NCBI RefSeq assembly: GCF_007741495.1
Contig: NZ_CP036262.1
Location: 2,232,001-2,296,000, forward strand
DNA: 64,000 nucleotides
Direction of reading: 5' to 3'
Source: Roseimaritima multifibrata
Lineage (GTDB): Bacteria > Planctomycetota > Planctomycetia > Pirellulales > Pirellulaceae
In this document: positions 36,871-46,025 of the stretch, piece by piece
How positions within the stretch are numbered: position 1 is the stretch's first letter
Layout: each line of letters opens with the position of its first letter
Translations under genes and position numbers: made by a program
Notes under the pieces: model-generated
What the model saw: the letters and a program-made list of their open reading frames with translations, nothing else
Told to the model about the DNA's origin: nothing
Databases searched by the model: none

Positions 36871-37607
36871 GGAAGTACCTCAGGGTCAACTTTGGTGACG
36901 ATGTAAATGCGTTTGACGGGGTCGAAGCCAATGATCCGTGCTTGTTCGCCTTTGGAGAGGATGGCTCCATCGGTTCGAATGTTCAGCAGTAGTGGGGAGG
37001 CATCCGTTTTGTAACGCCCCTGTCCAAAGGATGAATCCGCACGAAACGTGCAGACCGTACAGTCCCGACCCATTAAATGGGCCGCATCGAACTGCGGTTC
37101 GGGCGCAAAAACTTTCGCCATCGGTCCCGTCATTATTTTTGTTAGACCTACGGCTATCACAATGTTCCTTATCGTTAGCAATAAGCTAATCCAAAGAGTT
37201 GGTTGATAACGGAAATTGTCAGATTGGGACCACAGAATCCATGTGACCGTCCAATACAGCAGGGTAAAGGTCCCTGCCCACATGATGATGGGAACGCGAC
37301 CGAGGTTCAGCCAACGCAGGGTCAGCATCCCGACTCCGCCAAAAATATCAGAGGCTCCGTGCCCCACGTCGATATTCGATTCGAAGTCGACATCAAAGTC
37401 AGCGTCGGGAGATTCCGGTAGATCGATTCCGGCATCGGGGGCGTCTAAGTCCAGCCCCAAGTCGGCATCGGGGCTGTCCATGTCCAGGTCGACCGCCCCC
37501 AGGATCGAGAGCAGTAAATAGCAAATCAGTAGCCCCATCAGGACGGATGCAGGCCACATCGGTCCGACGAACATGGAATCGAGAAAAGTTTCGATGGCAT
37601 TCCACAC
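36867..37607 (-). CDS. YqiJ-like membrane protein with C-terminal OB-fold (NfeD-related)
   Basis: A 246-residue protein with hydrophobic segments at about 17-38, 100-120 and 140-160, and an acidic Asp-rich stretch (about 41-75, with repeated DLDxPDA units) between the first and second. The last ~75 residues (LMGRDCTVCTFRADSSFGQG, ARIIGFDPVKRIYIVTKVD) form a small beta domain like the OB-fold of YqiJ and NfeD, the usual operon partners of flotillins. The GTG start at 37607 is the only in-frame start before the first membrane segment. It is the first gene of the flotillin operon, with an ATGA overlap to the flotillin gene. Confidence 0.82.
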   Translation of the reverse strand: MWNAIETFLDSMFVGPMWPASVLMGLLICYLLLSILGAVDLDMDSPDADLGLDLDAPDAGIDLPESPDADFDVDFESNIDVGHGASDIFGGVGMLTLRWLNLGRVPIIMWAGTFTLLYWTVTWILWSQSDNFRYQPTLWISLLLTIRNIVIAVGLTKIMTGPMAKVFAPEPQFDAAHLMGRDCTVCTFRADSSFGQGRYKTDASPLLLNIRTDGAILSKGEQARIIGFDPVKRIYIVTKVDPEVLP

Positions 37608-38036
37608 GGTTGGAAAACCCTTAACAGAGGAGTGATGAGCGAATGGACGCTAGTCTAGCCCGTCCGGTTTGAGGCATGTCGCGCCTCCAAGCTTTCCAAA
37701 GCAAGAAATTACGGAGCCGCCGCAGGCCGAAACCCTACCCGTGAAGGCAGGAAGCCAAGAAAAGTAGGGCGCTCAAAGCGGTCGGAAAACCGAAGAATCG
37801 CGAGGTTTGCGAGAGCGTCAGATGGTGGGGAGTGTCGTTTGACCAGAGTCTGGCGAGCGTCGCGACCGTCGCCAGACGGTGGTTTCTGAGCATTCTTCAC
37901 GCTCTGGCCAGCCGTATAGCTTGCGGGCAGATGGTGTCCCCGCTCTGGCCAGTCGTAGGTGCGGCCAGGCGTTGGAATTCTGTCCTTGGCACTTTCTAAA
38001 TCGCTTTGCCTTCTTCCCTGAGGCATTGCTAAAAAG
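37608..38036. other. Intergenic region with a hairpin, no gene
   Basis: This 429-bp gap should hold the promoter of the yqiJ-flotillin operon. It contains the inverted repeat GTCTGGCGA ... TCGCCAGAC at about 37848-37876, related to a motif at 12613-12640. No clear promoter hexamers or gene were found. Confidence 0.5.
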
Positions 38037-39956
38037 CTACTCCTTGGGGGCTTCGGTCTGCTTCGTGATCGAAACCGTATCAAAAAGTTGCCCATCCAAG
38101 TCGTACGATTTTAGTTGCAGTTCCTTGCCGTTGACGGCGACATAGACGAAGTGGTGGCCGCGGCGAACGGTTTGCTGGAATGGAGGTCGGATCGGTCCGG
38201 CTTGCTCCAGTCCTCCTCCACCGCCTCCGGTGACCATGTAGATGGTGCCACGATCGTTTTGAGGTTTTTCGTTGTGCATTTTCCAGGTTCGCTCGTAGGA
38301 ATGGATATGACCATTCCAGACGATGTCGACGCCGAAGCGATCGAACAACTTGGTCATTGGGCGAATCCTTAGATCGCCCCAACTGCTTTTTCCTTTCCAG
38401 AGGTCTCCGTAGTCGTTTTCGTCGGAGGAATAGGCCGGGTGATGAAAGCTAATAAACGTCCAAACGACTTTGCCTTCTGCTTTTTCTGTTTCGAGTGCGG
38501 CGAGTTGTTTTTCTAACCATTGGTACTGTTCGCTTTCAGGCCCCATTTCCTTGTTTGAATCGAGCATAAAGAAGGCCGCGTTTCCATACCGAAACGAGTA
38601 GTAGTACTCGGGGGAAGGAAGGTCCATGTACCGGTAATAATGATCCGCGTTCCGTTCATGATTCCCAAGCACCGGGTAGAAAGGGACTCGCGAGATCAGC
38701 GGGTTCATACTGGAGAAAAATTGATAGACCCATTGGTTCTTTTCGGTGCCAGTACTGACAAGGTCGCCAGGGATCACCAAAAAGTTGGGGCGAAGTCCCC
38801 AAGCTAATTCGCCGACTTTGCCACTGACGGCCGGGTTGCCCTGCGTGTCAGAGATGACTGCAAAGGCGTATGGGGTTTCCGGTAGCGAAGCGGTCTGAAA
38901 TGAAAGGACTTCGCTTTGGACCGAAGTTTTTGTTTCCGGATCGGTCGCCGTGACTTGGTAGTAATGCCCGGTTTGTGGTGCCAATCCATCAAGCAATGCC
39001 GAGTGGATCGTTTTGTCGTCGGAGGCGGCGGACGCTTTGCGGTTGAATTCAGCGGTCTCTCCGAAGCGAACCGATACTTCGCATTCCGCGTTCGTTTCGC
39101 AGACCACACGGATGCTGTCGGTGGTCGCGTACTGTAGGAAAGGGGCGACTAGAAACGCCAGTGGTTCTTTCTTCTTTGCTGTAGGAGGCAGTTCCGCCCA
39201 ATCTTTTTGATGTTCGAAATCATGTTCAATCCAGGCTTGTTTTGCAGCCAAGTCGTAGACGGCGATTTTGGCTAACCGGCCACGCATGGGAATCCTTTCA
39301 TTCATATCCAAATAGGCGCCGACTGCGAGGGTCGCTGTGTCGGGATAAAGGATCGGGCCACCCTGGGCATCGGATTCTGCATCCAGTTTTCCATTGACCC
39401 ATAGCTGCATGGTTTCACCATCGTAGACCCCGGCGACGTGATACCACTTTCCCTGGACGACTTCGGTTTTGCCTTCCAGATAAGTCATCATTCCATTGCC
39501 ATCGTCTGCATCTTGGCTGGAAAGCCCGAATGAAAAAGTATCGTTGTTGTAGCCTAGGATCCAGCCTGTTTCGGCGTCTCCGTTATCCTGCAGGGCTGAG
39601 ACGATCCCGCCATAACGTGTCATTTCGTCCAGCGATACCCACGCGGCAATTGTGATGGCCTTTGGCGGAAGCTTTTCTTGCAGGGCTGCCCAAGGCTGAT
39701 CAGCGATGAAATACGATTTGCTTCCTTCAAGGCGGATTGCGTTTAGGCCGTCGGAATCTTCGAGGGTCGGAGTCCCTTGGGCCGTCAGTTTGGGACCAAG
39801 TTGGCTTTCCAGGATCCCATCCTTAAAAAATGGAATTCCGAAAACCCAATGGGCTCGAGGGTCAGGGCCATCGTGTCCGTAGGTCCCCGATAGGTTCACG
39901 GCGACCAGGAGTAGACAGGTAACCGAACGAACAAGCCATTGTCGTGTCAGACGCAT
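38037..39956 (-). CDS. Secreted LamG-metallophosphoesterase (purple acid phosphatase-like)
   Basis: A 639-residue protein with a signal peptide (hydrophobic core SVTCLLLVAVNLSG). A LamG/concanavalin-like domain spans about 45-250 (ITIAAWVSLDEMTRYGGIVS, WYHVAGVYDGETMQLWVNG). A fibronectin III-like linker follows (about 265-355), then a calcineurin-type phosphoesterase. The metal-site motifs are SDTQGN, PGDLVSTG, GNHER, FHHPAYS and GHIHSYER. The order FnIII-like then phosphoesterase is that of purple acid phosphatases. It would hydrolyse phosphate esters outside the cytoplasm, held by the LamG domain to some glycan or surface. ATG at 39956 is preferred over TTG at 39968. It follows the DUF1559 gene after 57 nt, so co-transcription is likely. 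Confidence 0.88.
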   Translation of the reverse strand: MRLTRQWLVRSVTCLLLVAVNLSGTYGHDGPDPRAHWVFGIPFFKDGILESQLGPKLTAQGTPTLEDSDGLNAIRLEGSKSYFIADQPWAALQEKLPPKAITIAAWVSLDEMTRYGGIVSALQDNGDAETGWILGYNNDTFSFGLSSQDADDGNGMMTYLEGKTEVVQGKWYHVAGVYDGETMQLWVNGKLDAESDAQGGPILYPDTATLAVGAYLDMNERIPMRGRLAKIAVYDLAAKQAWIEHDFEHQKDWAELPPTAKKKEPLAFLVAPFLQYATTDSIRVVCETNAECEVSVRFGETAEFNRKASAASDDKTIHSALLDGLAPQTGHYYQVTATDPETKTSVQSEVLSFQTASLPETPYAFAVISDTQGNPAVSGKVGELAWGLRPNFLVIPGDLVSTGTEKNQWVYQFFSSMNPLISRVPFYPVLGNHERNADHYYRYMDLPSPEYYYSFRYGNAAFFMLDSNKEMGPESEQYQWLEKQLAALETEKAEGKVVWTFISFHHPAYSSDENDYGDLWKGKSSWGDLRIRPMTKLFDRFGVDIVWNGHIHSYERTWKMHNEKPQNDRGTIYMVTGGGGGGLEQAGPIRPPFQQTVRRGHHFVYVAVNGKELQLKSYDLDGQLFDTVSITKQTEAPKE

Positions 39957-40013
39957 TGGGTAACTCAAGCAATCAGGAAGGAATTCTTAGAAGTCGTCAA
40001 GCAATGGGATGGG

Positions 40014-41108
40014 TTACGGTTGTTGGACCGCTTCGCCGCCACTTCGAGTTCCCAAGGCAGAGAAGATGGCCATGTCGACCGTTTCGGAAAGAAATCGAAC
40101 CGATCCATCCCCAAAACAGAACTGCGCACCGCTGGGGTGCTGGCTGCTGAAACTGACTTCGTAGGCGCCCCATTCTGGCGAGGCGTCCGCACGAGCAATT
40201 GTAACCGGTTTTGGATAGTTGATTTGGACGGCTGTCGAGCCACCCATTTCGGACCAGTCCGTACCTTCCCAGTTATCGAAGTCGTCCCCGCCGATCGCCC
40301 AGTGGTCTTTCCGGCCGGAATTGGCTTCTTCGGCGGTCGATGCGATCGAGGCCAATTCGGGGTCGGGTTCGGCTTCCCCAAACATCAGCGTGTTCGACAG
40401 TCCGTCGGTGACGTCGCGGAAACCGGTTGCGCCACCCATGCCACCTTGGCTGATCCGAGCGCGGTCGGGATGGCGTGTTTGGATCATGCCGTCTAGTTCG
40501 GCGTGGTGTTTGGTCGTCTGGCCGCTGCCCCAGGTAGCGATATTTCCTCGTCCCCATCCCCATGAAGGTTTCCAGTCGTTGGGTTGGATTCCGGTGACGA
40601 CCGCTAGGTAGTTTGCCGGCACGCGAGCGGCAACAAACCATGGCGGCGAGTATACCGACGCGTCAAAGACGGCCTCTGGGGCGACCGAAGATGGGCACCG
40701 CATCACGCTGATCATGGTTTCGCAGGCGGCTACTTGCCGGTCCCGCGGATTGGAGGACGTGATGTCGGCGTTGCTGAGGGCGGTTCCCGCAGCCCAGTTG
40801 GTCGAACCGAATGTAAGCGATTCGTACAGGTTGGTCTGTTCACAGTAGGGCATCACAAACGCGCTCCAGTGGCCACCTTCCTGAGCTTCGCCAAGCATCG
40901 GCAGGTCTTCTTTGTGGGTGTCGGCAAAGTTGTGCGTCGCCAAGCCCAGTTGCTTTAGATTGTTGCTGCATTGCATCCTGCGTGCGGCTTCACGGGCCGC
41001 TTGGACCGCGGGCAGTAGCAAGCCGACAAGGACGCCGATGATCGCAATGACCACCAGCAGTTCTACAAGGGTAAAGGCGTGTCGTTGATTTAGGTTTTGA
41101 AGTTTCAT
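40014..41108 (-). CDS. DUF1559 (H-X9-DG) pilin-like protein
   Basis: A 364-residue member of the large planctomycete DUF1559 family. The N-terminus has a prepilin-type helix, HAFTLVELLVVIAIIGVLVG, followed by AVQAAREAARRMQCSNNLKQ, both diagnostic. The C-terminal H-X9-DG motif is HPSGAQFCFGDG. These proteins are exported and membrane-anchored; their role is unknown, with an extracellular pilus- or pseudopilus-like assembly suspected. ATG at 41108 gives MKLQNLNQR; a TTG at 41141 is less likely. It follows a lipoprotein gene by 47 nt and precedes a secreted phosphatase. Compare the DUF1559/lipoprotein pair at 48719-50171, where the order is reversed. Confidence 0.92.
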   Translation of the reverse strand: MKLQNLNQRHAFTLVELLVVIAIIGVLVGLLLPAVQAAREAARRMQCSNNLKQLGLATHNFADTHKEDLPMLGEAQEGGHWSAFVMPYCEQTNLYESLTFGSTNWAAGTALSNADITSSNPRDRQVAACETMISVMRCPSSVAPEAVFDASVYSPPWFVAARVPANYLAVVTGIQPNDWKPSWGWGRGNIATWGSGQTTKHHAELDGMIQTRHPDRARISQGGMGGATGFRDVTDGLSNTLMFGEAEPDPELASIASTAEEANSGRKDHWAIGGDDFDNWEGTDWSEMGGSTAVQINYPKPVTIARADASPEWGAYEVSFSSQHPSGAQFCFGDGSVRFLSETVDMAIFSALGTRSGGEAVQQP

Positions 41109-41155
41109 CGGTTGGGTCTTTTGAATGAAGAACGTTTGCAAAACGGAAGAATGAG

Positions 41156-41611
41156 CTAGGATTTTTCGGCGGGGATATCGAATTCAAACCGGTTGTCGGG
41201 GCCGGAAACGACCTCAAATTCGAGTGCCGATTCGCCACCGTCGCCGTAAGCCGCTGGAACCAGTTCTTTGGTGATTAGCCGCCGGTCGTCGTCCGCCTTC
41301 TCATCGCTGGACCCGACGGTTTGTCCTTTGTCGCTGACGATGCAGGTGAAACTGACGCGATAGTTCCCTGCAGCCAGCCCTTCGCCGGCGGTCGAGCGGA
41401 GGAACAGTTTTCCGCTCGCGTCGGTTTCTCCGACGCCGAGGTTGTACTTTGTGACTTTTCCGTCGAGGGGGCGGAAATAGACGATCAACCGCTCGTAGGG
41501 CTTGCCGCCAAGGGTTATCTGGCCGCTAATTGGATGGAGCGGAGGCTCGGAATTGCAGCCGGCAAGCAGCAGGCATGATGTCAAGATCAGCAACGCGGCG
41601 AAGGGTTTCAT
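41156..41611 (-). CDS. Lipoprotein with carboxypeptidase-regulatory-like domain
   Basis: A 151-residue protein with a lipoprotein signal peptide, MKPFAALLILTSCLLLAGC, whose lipobox LAGC puts the lipidated Cys at 19. The mature part (PISGQITLGGKPYERLIVYF, GVGETDASGKLFLRS, LAAGNYRVSF) is the beta-sandwich pattern of carboxypeptidase D regulatory-like domains, common in small planctomycete lipoproteins beside DUF1559 genes. ATG at 41611 is chosen because it starts the signal peptide exactly; an earlier in-frame ATG adds 28 non-signal residues. It is first in a likely operon with the DUF1559 and phosphatase genes, and divergent from the PSD1 gene. Confidence 0.88.
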   Translation of the reverse strand: MKPFAALLILTSCLLLAGCNSEPPLHPISGQITLGGKPYERLIVYFRPLDGKVTKYNLGVGETDASGKLFLRSTAGEGLAAGNYRVSFTCIVSDKGQTVGSSDEKADDDRRLITKELVPAAYGDGGESALEFEVVSGPDNRFEFDIPAEKS

Positions 41612-41815
41612 CAAAGGGGCCCCATGAATGGTGAAGCAATGAATGTTTGTAAGAGACCCAAGTTGTACTGAGCGAATGTGAAGAACCGGTGGCACGTTTG
41701 TTTAGGTTCAGTGAATCTCTAAAGAGTTCAAGCTATGCGTCCGTTGCGCGATCGACTAAAATGAAGGTCTCCCCCTGCCCTTTTGAAAAGTGGTCCCACC
41801 TTGAAAGATTCCCGT

Positions 41816-44482
41816 ATGTCAGCCCATGTTTTCGCTGTCGAACAACGAAGCTGGTTGGTTTCAGTGCTTCTTTTCACCGTTGGTGTTGTGTGCGTTGACG
41901 TTGCGCGAACCGACGCGGATGAGAAGATCGATTTCTTTGAATCAAAAGTTCGTCCACTCCTGATCGAACACTGCTACGAATGTCACAGTTTGGAAGCGGA
42001 TGAATCGGCGGGTGATTACCGGCTTGATTCGGCGGCAGCCATGCTTCGCGGCGGCAGCCGTGGGCCATCGATCGTTGCCGGCGATGCCGCCAAAAGTCTG
42101 TTTCTAAAAGCGGTTGAATACAAAGATTCCGAATTGGAAATGCCGCCAAGCGGAAAATTGAGCGATGAACAGATCGACGTTTTGAGGCAATGGGTCGAAG
42201 CAGGGGCCGTCGATCCACGCTCGACAGAGGAGGAGGCTGCCCATGCGACGCCCGCCAAGGTGGATCCGGCACAGCATTGGGCTTTTCAACCATTCCGTCG
42301 CGCCGCCCCCCCACAGAAAATTGAACAACCGGCACACGATATTCTTGATGCTCTGGTAGCGGAGCACCTGAACGGAGATCTGGAATCGGGAAAGGACGAT
42401 CGACGTAATCCCGTTGCCTCTCCTGAAACGCTGATTCGCCGGTTGACCTTTGACCTTACCGGGTTGGCACCGACGAAGAATGAAATCGATTCGTTTATTG
42501 AGGACTCCCGGATCGACGCCTATGAGCGTTTGGTCGACAGGCTGTTGGCTAGTCCCGCGTTCGGCGAGCGTTTCGGTCGGTACTGGTTGGACGTGGCCCG
42601 ATACGCAGATACGGTCGGCTATACCTTGGCGGGACGCGAACGTCGTTTGGCAGGCAGTCATCTGTACCGTGACTGGACGATCAAAGCGTTTAACCAAGAC
42701 CTTCCATACGATGAAATGATCCGCTACCAGTTGGCTGCCGATCGTTTGGACCCTGAAAACAAAGCGGGGCACCTGGATGCGATGGGTTTTTTGACCGTTG
42801 GTCGTAGATTTCTTAGGCGTCACGACACGATCGACGATCGAATCGATGTCATTAGTCGAGGCCTGTTAGGGCTGACGGTCGCTTGTGCTCGCTGCCACGA
42901 CCATAAATTTGATCCGATTCCGACGCTGGACTATTACTCCTTATATGGGGTAATCAGCAGTAGTCGCGAAAAGGAGGATGGGCCTTCGCCACTGATGTTG
43001 GAAGACCACAATCCTCGTGACTCTCATGTGTTTGTCCGCGGGCAAGCCGGGAACCGCGGCCCGAAGGCTCCGCGTGAATACCTAACCGCTTTGCGAGGCG
43101 AGCAGAGTATTCCGCTGACAACGGGAAGCGGGCGGATTGATTTGGCCGAACAGATCGCCAGTGCAGAGAACCCACTGACAGCGAGGGTCATGGTCAATCG
43201 AGTCTGGGGACATTTGATCGGCAAGCCGCTGCTTTCGACACCAAGCGATTTTGGTGTCCGCAGTCCCGCACCTGAAATCCCGGCACTGATGGATGATTTA
43301 GCGAGCGAGTTTGCCGAAGACTGGAGCCTAAAGCGATTGGTTCGCCGGATCGTTACGACTCACATTTACCAACAGTCCTCGACTGCCACCGAAGAGTCGA
43401 TCACGGCTGACCCCGACAACCAGCAATTGGCCCGAGCCAATCGCCGCCGACGTGATTTTGAATCCCTGCGCGATAACCTGTTGCTTGCGTCCGGTCGGCT
43501 GTCGCGGACCCTCGGAGGCGAGCCTGTGGAAATCACGGTCACCCCTGCGATCCCGCGGCGAACGGTTTATGCCTTCATCGATCGCCAAAACCTCCCAGGT
43601 ATTTTTCGCACCTTTGATTTCGCCAGCCCCGATGCCCATACACCACAGCGTGCTTTTACGACGGTTCCTCAGCAGGCATTGTTTCTTTTAAATGATCCGA
43701 TGGTCTTGGATGCTGCGGCGGACGTTGCCAATCGGGCCATGCGTGAGGTGGCAGAGGATGATCCCGCTGAATGGATCCAGGCCATTTACGGGTATGTGCT
43801 GGGCAGGACTCCTTCGAAAGCTGAACACGAAGCAGCATTGACATTTTTAAAGCTGCCCGAATCGACGATGCAGCCTTCGCCCGATCCTCGTTCCGTGTGG
43901 GAATACGGTTACAGCACGATCACCGAGAGTGGCGCAGCATCCAGTTTTACGCCGTTCCCAAAATTTGAAGAGGGACGTTGGAAGCACGACAAAGCGGAGA
44001 CCGATCCGGCCTACAAATACTTGTTCCTAACCAAAGGGGGCGGGCACCCAGGGAACGGCAACGATCTTGTTCCGAACCGACGCTGGGTGCCGCCGGCGGA
44101 TGGTGAAGTCGAAATCCTGGGCGCGTTGGAGCATCCTTCCATGAAAGGAAACGGCGTGAAAATCGTGATTGCCAGCGGTGATAAGGTTTATTGGCAGACC
44201 GATTTGCATAAACGGAAACAGCCCTATGGGCCGATTCGAGTGCCCGTCAAAAAAGGCCAAGCGATCGACTTCTTGGCTGGCGATAATGGTGGCACCAATA
44301 GCGATAGCTTCCGCTGGAAGATCAGTCTCCATTTCAAAGGGACTGCGGGCGAACAAGTGGATTCCGATTCGGAACTCGATTTTTCGGGCCCCTTCCAACC
44401 TGGCCAGAATGAGCCACTTACACGACCTCAACAGCTGGCCCATGCCTTGCTGATGAGCAACGAATTCATCTTTGTGGATTGA
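41816..44482 (+). CDS. PSD1 cytochrome-c-like protein (PSCyt1-DUF1549-DUF1553)
   Basis: An 888-residue secreted protein. The N-terminal hydrophobic stretch (WLVSVLLFTVGVVCVDVA) is a signal peptide. A c-type haem motif, CYECH, lies at residues 53-57, with a likely distal Met in LEMPPSGKLSDEQ, forming a PSCyt1 domain. DUF1549 follows (RRLTFDLTGLAPTKNEID, FGRYWLDVARYADT) with a second CARCHDH-type pair, then DUF1553 (VMVNRVWGHLIGKPL, FGVRSPAPEIPALMDDLASE). About 180 residues (WEYGYSTITESG to GPFQPGQ) are inserted before the final QLAHALLMSNEFIFVD. The domain set is confined mostly to Planctomycetes and relatives. ATG at 41816 is preferred over TTG at 41783. It is followed after 4 nt by its usual DUF1501 partner. 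Confidence 0.93.
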   Translation: MSAHVFAVEQRSWLVSVLLFTVGVVCVDVARTDADEKIDFFESKVRPLLIEHCYECHSLEADESAGDYRLDSAAAMLRGGSRGPSIVAGDAAKSLFLKAVEYKDSELEMPPSGKLSDEQIDVLRQWVEAGAVDPRSTEEEAAHATPAKVDPAQHWAFQPFRRAAPPQKIEQPAHDILDALVAEHLNGDLESGKDDRRNPVASPETLIRRLTFDLTGLAPTKNEIDSFIEDSRIDAYERLVDRLLASPAFGERFGRYWLDVARYADTVGYTLAGRERRLAGSHLYRDWTIKAFNQDLPYDEMIRYQLAADRLDPENKAGHLDAMGFLTVGRRFLRRHDTIDDRIDVISRGLLGLTVACARCHDHKFDPIPTLDYYSLYGVISSSREKEDGPSPLMLEDHNPRDSHVFVRGQAGNRGPKAPREYLTALRGEQSIPLTTGSGRIDLAEQIASAENPLTARVMVNRVWGHLIGKPLLSTPSDFGVRSPAPEIPALMDDLASEFAEDWSLKRLVRRIVTTHIYQQSSTATEESITADPDNQQLARANRRRRDFESLRDNLLLASGRLSRTLGGEPVEITVTPAIPRRTVYAFIDRQNLPGIFRTFDFASPDAHTPQRAFTTVPQQALFLLNDPMVLDAAADVANRAMREVAEDDPAEWIQAIYGYVLGRTPSKAEHEAALTFLKLPESTMQPSPDPRSVWEYGYSTITESGAASSFTPFPKFEEGRWKHDKAETDPAYKYLFLTKGGGHPGNGNDLVPNRRWVPPADGEVEILGALEHPSMKGNGVKIVIASGDKVYWQTDLHKRKQPYGPIRVPVKKGQAIDFLAGDNGGTNSDSFRWKISLHFKGTAGEQVDSDSELDFSGPFQPGQNEPLTRPQQLAHALLMSNEFIFVD

Positions 44483-44486
44483 TCAA

Positions 44487-45923
44487 ATGAAACCGTTTCC
44501 TTGGAATCAAGCAGCTCAAGACCTGGGACTTTCTCGTCGGACGCTTTTAAAGGCGTGCGGGACCGGACTGGGGGCGCTGGCGTTAAGTGACCTGTTGGCA
44601 ACCGAAGCTGCCGCCGAGGCTTCGCCACTTGCTGCGCGTCTGCCTCCGCTGCCGGCCAAAGCCAAACATGTGATTCACCTGTTCATGAACGGTGGACCCA
44701 GCCATGTCGATACGTTTGACTACAAGCCTGAATTGGCAAAGTACGACGGCAAGACCGCACCGATGGGGAACCTGAAAACCGAACGCCCGACAGGGAACGT
44801 GTTGGGGTCTCCTTTTGCGTTTAAGCAATACGGGGAAAGTGGCATCCATGTCAGCGATTTGTTTGCCAAAACGGCCGAGCATATCGATGATATTTGCGTG
44901 ATCAATTCCATGCACGCCGATGTGCCCAACCACGAACCTTCATTGATGTTGATGAACACGGGCGAATCCCGCCAGGTTCGGCCTAGTATGGGATCTTGGC
45001 TGACTTATGGACTGGGAACCGAAAACCAAAATCTACCTGCATTTGTGGCGATGTGCCCTGGTGGGTATCCGATCAAAGAATCGCAAAATTGGCAGTCGGC
45101 GTTTTTGCCGGGGACCTATCAAGGAACCTACGTCGACAGCAGTCATTCACGCATCGATCAACTGATTGCGAATATTGACAATCGACGGATCAGTCGCGAT
45201 TCACAGCGGCAGGAACTTGATTTTCTGCAAAACCTGAACGCGATGCACGCCGGCGATCGCGAAGCGGATGGACGCCTGAATTCACGGATCCAGTCCTTTG
45301 AGCTGGCGTACCGTATGCAATCCGATGCTGCAGAGGCTTTTGATGTCTCGCGTGAACCGGAGCATGTCCTGAAAGCCTACGGTGAAGGGACTCAGGCCAA
45401 GCAGATCTTGATCGCCAGACGATTGGTGGAACGAGGCGTCCGCTACGTTCAGCTTTGGCACGGGGCGGGACAACCGTGGGATAATCACGATGACCTGGAA
45501 ACGGCCCATAAACGGCTCGCCGGTCAGTGTGACCAAGCGATCGCGGCGTTGCTGAGTGACCTGAAACGAACCGGCTTGCTAGACGAAACCCTCGTAATTT
45601 GGGGAGGCGAATTTGGTAGGACTCCGGTGGTCGAAATGCCAAAGAAAGGGTCGAACCAGGGCAAAATGAACGGCCGAGATCACAATCATCACGGGTTCAC
45701 GGTCTGGATGGCAGGCGGCGGTGTTCGCGGAGGCCAACGATTTGGAACAACCGATGAACTGGGGTTCAAGGCGGTAGAAGATCGCGTCCACGTGCACGAC
45801 CTGCACGCCACGATCCTGCAGTTGATGGGATTCGATCACAAGCAACTAACCTACAGGTACGCAGGTCGAGACTTCCGGCTAACCGACGTCCACGGACGCG
45901 TCATCGATTCGGTGATCGCCTAA
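44487..45923 (+). CDS. DUF1501 family protein with twin-arginine signal
   Basis: A 478-residue protein. The N-terminus has a Tat motif, LSRRTLLK (Arg17-Arg18), then a hydrophobic stretch (ACGTGLGALALSDLLA), so it is exported folded. The DUF1501 body is marked by HVIHLFMNGGPSHVDTFD, NPxxQ-like RPTGNVLGSPF, VWGGEFGRTPVVEMP and GRDHNHHGFTVWMAGGG. The family has an alkaline-phosphatase/sulfatase-like fold and is routinely encoded after PSD1 genes; its activity is unknown. ATG at 44487 lies 4 nt after the PSD1 stop, so the two are translated together. Confidence 0.93.
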   Translation: MKPFPWNQAAQDLGLSRRTLLKACGTGLGALALSDLLATEAAAEASPLAARLPPLPAKAKHVIHLFMNGGPSHVDTFDYKPELAKYDGKTAPMGNLKTERPTGNVLGSPFAFKQYGESGIHVSDLFAKTAEHIDDICVINSMHADVPNHEPSLMLMNTGESRQVRPSMGSWLTYGLGTENQNLPAFVAMCPGGYPIKESQNWQSAFLPGTYQGTYVDSSHSRIDQLIANIDNRRISRDSQRQELDFLQNLNAMHAGDREADGRLNSRIQSFELAYRMQSDAAEAFDVSREPEHVLKAYGEGTQAKQILIARRLVERGVRYVQLWHGAGQPWDNHDDLETAHKRLAGQCDQAIAALLSDLKRTGLLDETLVIWGGEFGRTPVVEMPKKGSNQGKMNGRDHNHHGFTVWMAGGGVRGGQRFGTTDELGFKAVEDRVHVHDLHATILQLMGFDHKQLTYRYAGRDFRLTDVHGRVIDSVIA

Positions 45924-46025
45924 GGGGCGTGCCTGAAGAGTGTCGCCTTTGGCTCGGGATACGTGACGCATTGCGGTAGCACGTAGCCGAGTCTCTCCGA
46001 GACTCGTGCTTGCGGATCTTTCCGC

